Part shown: positions 5,391-7,363 of the stretch, piece after piece
Layout of the letters: each line of letters opens with the position of its first letter
How positions within the stretch are numbered: the first letter of the stretch is position 1
The notes under the pieces: generated by a model
Database searches by the model: none
What the model was told of the DNA's origin: nothing
What the model saw: only the letters and a program-made list of their open reading frames with translations
Position numbers and translations under genes: made by a program
Assembly: GCA_934167735.1 (NCBI GenBank)
Contig: CAKPLV010000039.1
Location: 1 to 7,363 of the forward strand
DNA: 7,363 nucleotides
DNA from: an uncultured Clostridia bacterium
Lineage (GTDB): Bacteria > Bacillota > Clostridia > TANB77 > CAG-508
Direction of reading: 5' to 3'

Positions 5391-6439
5391 TAAACTATAC
5401 TCTTTTTATATTCTTTATAGCTTTTTATATTTTCTGGTGTATATCCTTTTAGTGTATCTTGTGAAACCATTTCACATACTTTATCAAATACTTTCATAAA
5501 TTCTTCATCTTTTTTTCTTTGTGTACTTATTAATGAGAAACTTGTTTTTCCATCTTTTAAGCATACTGTTATATTGGTTGAAAGTGGTATGAATCCATAC
5601 ATTTTTGTTGTATGAATATATATCCATTTTATATCTGAATATCTAACAGCAAATAATCCCAAATGAGTATCTATTAAATAATTTTTGGTTAATATTACAT
5701 TATCATGATAATGCTTTTCTATAACATTATCATTTAATTCACTTTCAATTTCTTCTAAATATCCATTTTTCTTGAAATATTTATTATATTTTAATTTGGT
5801 AATAAATACTGTAAAATGTGTACATATTGCTACTACAAGGAATATAAGTCCTAGAGCAATTGCAACACCCCATGCAGTTGTATCAACAGGTGATTTTCTA
5901 GCATTTAATAAAACTGTTCCATAATATCCTGAAAATTCATCTATTGTCATTTTATATTCATCACCTACAGAATCATTGTAATAATCTACAACAAGCTGTT
6001 TTAGTTCATCTGGTATTTTTTCAGTTATACCATATATTCTAACAGCTTCAGGTTGTACAGCATTTTCATCTTCAGAATATGTATATTCTTGAATTTCTTT
6101 AAGTTGATTAATTGTTTCAAAATTTAAATCTATAATATACATAAATTTTCCACTTGTTGCTATATAATATCTATCATTATTTATATCTTGATCATCTTCT
6201 GTATTTCCATATATTGCAACTTCTGTTGTTACCGTATCAATATCTAAATAAGCATATGTTCCTTCTTCTAATTCAGTTCCCATTCCTGTAGCAAAATCTT
6301 GTGCTTCAGGCTTTTTATTAGTTTCTATATAATTTATCACTATACATGGAATTAATACCAATAATATTCCAATTATGTAAAAAGCTTTTATTGAATTAGA
6401 TAATTTTTTTGAATTTTTTATGATTTCTTTTCCTTCCAT
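5390..6439 (-). CDS. Two-helix membrane protein of unknown function
   Basis: I do not recognise this 349-residue protein. It has a basic, Lys-rich N-terminus and a first membrane segment at about 18-38. An acidic, Tyr-rich domain of about 150 residues (40-188) follows, then a second membrane segment at about 189-214 beginning at the Trp190-Gly191 boundary. The C-terminal domain (215-349) is basic and hydrophilic. By the positive-inside rule both ends are cytosolic and the 40-188 domain is outside. The C-terminal stretch 245-305 alternates short hydrophobic strands (VILTKNYLID, GLFAVRYSDIKWIYIH, NITVCLKDGK), which resembles bacterial PH-like domains; this is a suggestion, not a match. No catalytic motif was seen. 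Its ATG shares one base with the stop of the patatin gene, and its own stop overlaps the ribosome binding site of the LRR gene, so it is coupled to both neighbours. The open frame, strong ribosome binding site and codon use show it is a real gene. Confidence 0.85.
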   Translation of the reverse strand: MEGKEIIKNSKKLSNSIKAFYIIGILLVLIPCIVINYIETNKKPEAQDFATGMGTELEEGTYAYLDIDTVTTEVAIYGNTEDDQDINNDRYYIATSGKFMYIIDLNFETINQLKEIQEYTYSEDENAVQPEAVRIYGITEKIPDELKQLVVDYYNDSVGDEYKMTIDEFSGYYGTVLLNARKSPVDTTAWGVAIALGLIFLVVAICTHFTVFITKLKYNKYFKKNGYLEEIESELNDNVIEKHYHDNVILTKNYLIDTHLGLFAVRYSDIKWIYIHTTKMYGFIPLSTNITVCLKDGKTSFSLISTQRKKDEEFMKVFDKVCEMVSQDTLKGYTPENIKSYKEYKKSIV

Positions 6440-6452
6440 CAGTTTTCCTCCT
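6437..6452 (-). promoter_or_regulatory. TGATG stop-start overlap with its ribosome binding site
   Basis: The TGA stop of the patatin gene (6441-6439) and the ATG of the membrane protein gene (6439-6437) share one base. AGGAGG (6452-6447) lies 7 nt before that ATG, inside the last codons of the patatin gene. This is a standard arrangement for translational coupling and supports one polycistronic message. Confidence 0.9.
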
Positions 6453-7299
6453 TTAATTTTATTATCTCTTCTTTATTTTCCATTATTGTATTATACCCTA
6501 TTTGATAACATTTTTCTATATCATTTATTTCTAACAAAGATGTCCCTTGAGTATCTATTTCGATTGCTATATCTGCAATTTTTTGAGCCTTTCTAACATC
6601 TTTTAATGAAAATATATCTACTGCTCTTAGTAGTACTTTTAGAACATTATCTGTTGGAGTATATTTATCAATATTGAAACTTAATCCTATAGTTTTTTCT
6701 GCTCCCATATCTTTTAGTATTTGAACAGGTAAATTATCTTTTGTTCCTCCATCAATAAAATTATATTTCTCAAAATTACATGTTGTAAATATTCCTGGAA
6801 ATGACATACTTGCTCTTACAGCTTTTTCTACTGGTATGTCATAAATATAGTCAATATCATCATTATGTAATTCATATCTTTTGGAAAGTGATATGCATTC
6901 TTTTGTTGTTATTGTGTCTACTGTAGGAATTGCTAACGGCAATTCTACATCACACATATTTTTTATTCCTTTTTTCTCAGTAAATTTTTTTACTAAATTT
7001 TCAATTTTTTCTCCTGAAATTAAACCTTCGAGTTTTAATTCTCTTGTCATAACATAAGTACCTGCTGCTGAAATTATTGGTATTTTTTCAATTTTTGTAA
7101 GTGTTTTATAATATTCATTCGCAAGTTCCTTCATTTCTTCTGGTTCATATCCTAATGCATACATTAGTGCAATTATACTTCCTGAACTTGTTCCTGATAT
7201 ATATTCTATTTTTATTTCTAAATCCTTTAAAGCCTTAATAGCACCAATATGGGCTATTCCTTGTAATCCACCACCTGCTAATGCTAGTCCTATACTCAT
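6439..7299 (-). CDS. Patatin-like phospholipase (RssA/NTE family)
   Basis: Patatin-like proteins hydrolyse acyl esters of lipids using a Ser-Asp dyad. This 286-residue protein has the complete set: oxyanion-hole GGGLQG (9-14) next to the start, the nucleophile elbow GTSSG (36-40) with Ser38, the conserved RASMSFPGIF region (162-171), and DGG (183-185) with Asp183. No signal peptide or membrane segment is visible, so it should act in the cytosol or on the inner membrane face, like the RssA/YchK/YlbK group. The substrate cannot be inferred. The ATG at 7299 has AAAGGG 8 nt upstream and leaves the normal short distance to GGGLQG. It appears to be the first gene of the four-gene unit and overlaps the next gene by one base. 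That unit pairs it with an envelope protein and a membrane-anchored repeat protein, which suggests a membrane-related role but does not show one. Confidence 0.94.
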   Translation of the reverse strand: MSIGLALAGGGLQGIAHIGAIKALKDLEIKIEYISGTSSGSIIALMYALGYEPEEMKELANEYYKTLTKIEKIPIISAAGTYVMTRELKLEGLISGEKIENLVKKFTEKKGIKNMCDVELPLAIPTVDTITTKECISLSKRYELHNDDIDYIYDIPVEKAVRASMSFPGIFTTCNFEKYNFIDGGTKDNLPVQILKDMGAEKTIGLSFNIDKYTPTDNVLKVLLRAVDIFSLKDVRKAQKIADIAIEIDTQGTSLLEINDIEKCYQIGYNTIMENKEEIIKLKEEN

Positions 7300-7340
7300 T
7301 TTATGTTCCCTTTCATTTTATAAATTTCTTTTAAAATTTT

Positions 7341-7346
7341 ACTATA
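7341..7346 (-). promoter_or_regulatory. Candidate -10 element of the patatin operon
   Basis: TATAGT on the minus strand matches the -10 consensus at 5 of 6 positions and would start transcription near 7334, about 35 nt before the ATG. A -35 at the usual 17-nt spacing would begin at base 7364, just outside the window, so the promoter cannot be confirmed. The 64 bases upstream of the gene contain no end of another reading frame that I could recognise. Confidence 0.4.
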
Positions 7347-7363
7347 CTGTGCTTAAAATTTCA

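Overview
The window is strongly AT-rich, uses the standard code (TGA is a stop), and carries Gram-positive style signals: consensus sigma-A type promoters, AGGAGG ribosome binding sites, a clostridial type prepilin N-terminus, and BspA-type surface repeats. Together these point to an uncultured-type gut anaerobe of the Firmicutes (Clostridia). That assignment is an inference from gene style; there is no rRNA here to confirm it.

Layout, left to right. (1) 1-738, minus: the N-terminal 246 codons of pyruvate kinase (pyk), cut by the window edge, with its own extended -10 promoter. (2) 871-1056, minus: ribosomal protein L32 (rpmF), with a perfect-consensus promoter, a leader inverted repeat and a clean intrinsic terminator separating it from pyk. 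(3) 1204-3051, plus: a complete glutamine-dependent asparagine synthase (asnB), transcribed divergently from rpmF and the only plus-strand gene. (4) 3051-3086: a hairpin that serves as a bidirectional terminator for two convergent units. (5) 3072-7299, minus: a tightly packed four-gene unit. In transcription order it reads patatin-like phospholipase, two-helix membrane protein of unknown function, a prepilin-like protein fused to BspA-type leucine-rich repeats, and the tRNA t6A enzyme TsaC. Junctions are a 1-nt TGATG overlap, a 9-nt gap and a 14-nt gap, so the four are very probably one operon.

The right half is the interesting part. A predicted cytosolic lipid acyl hydrolase, a membrane protein with an external domain and a possible PH-like cytosolic domain, and a membrane-anchored repeat protein are translationally coupled. 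They lie upstream of a housekeeping tRNA-modification gene. No function for this group can be stated from sequence; a shared job at the cell envelope is an inference from the packing. The left half is ordinary housekeeping (glycolysis, ribosome, asparagine synthesis). Every intergenic stretch is shorter than about 150 bases and is accounted for by the signals listed. I saw no tRNA, rRNA, CRISPR array, insertion sequence or phage gene.
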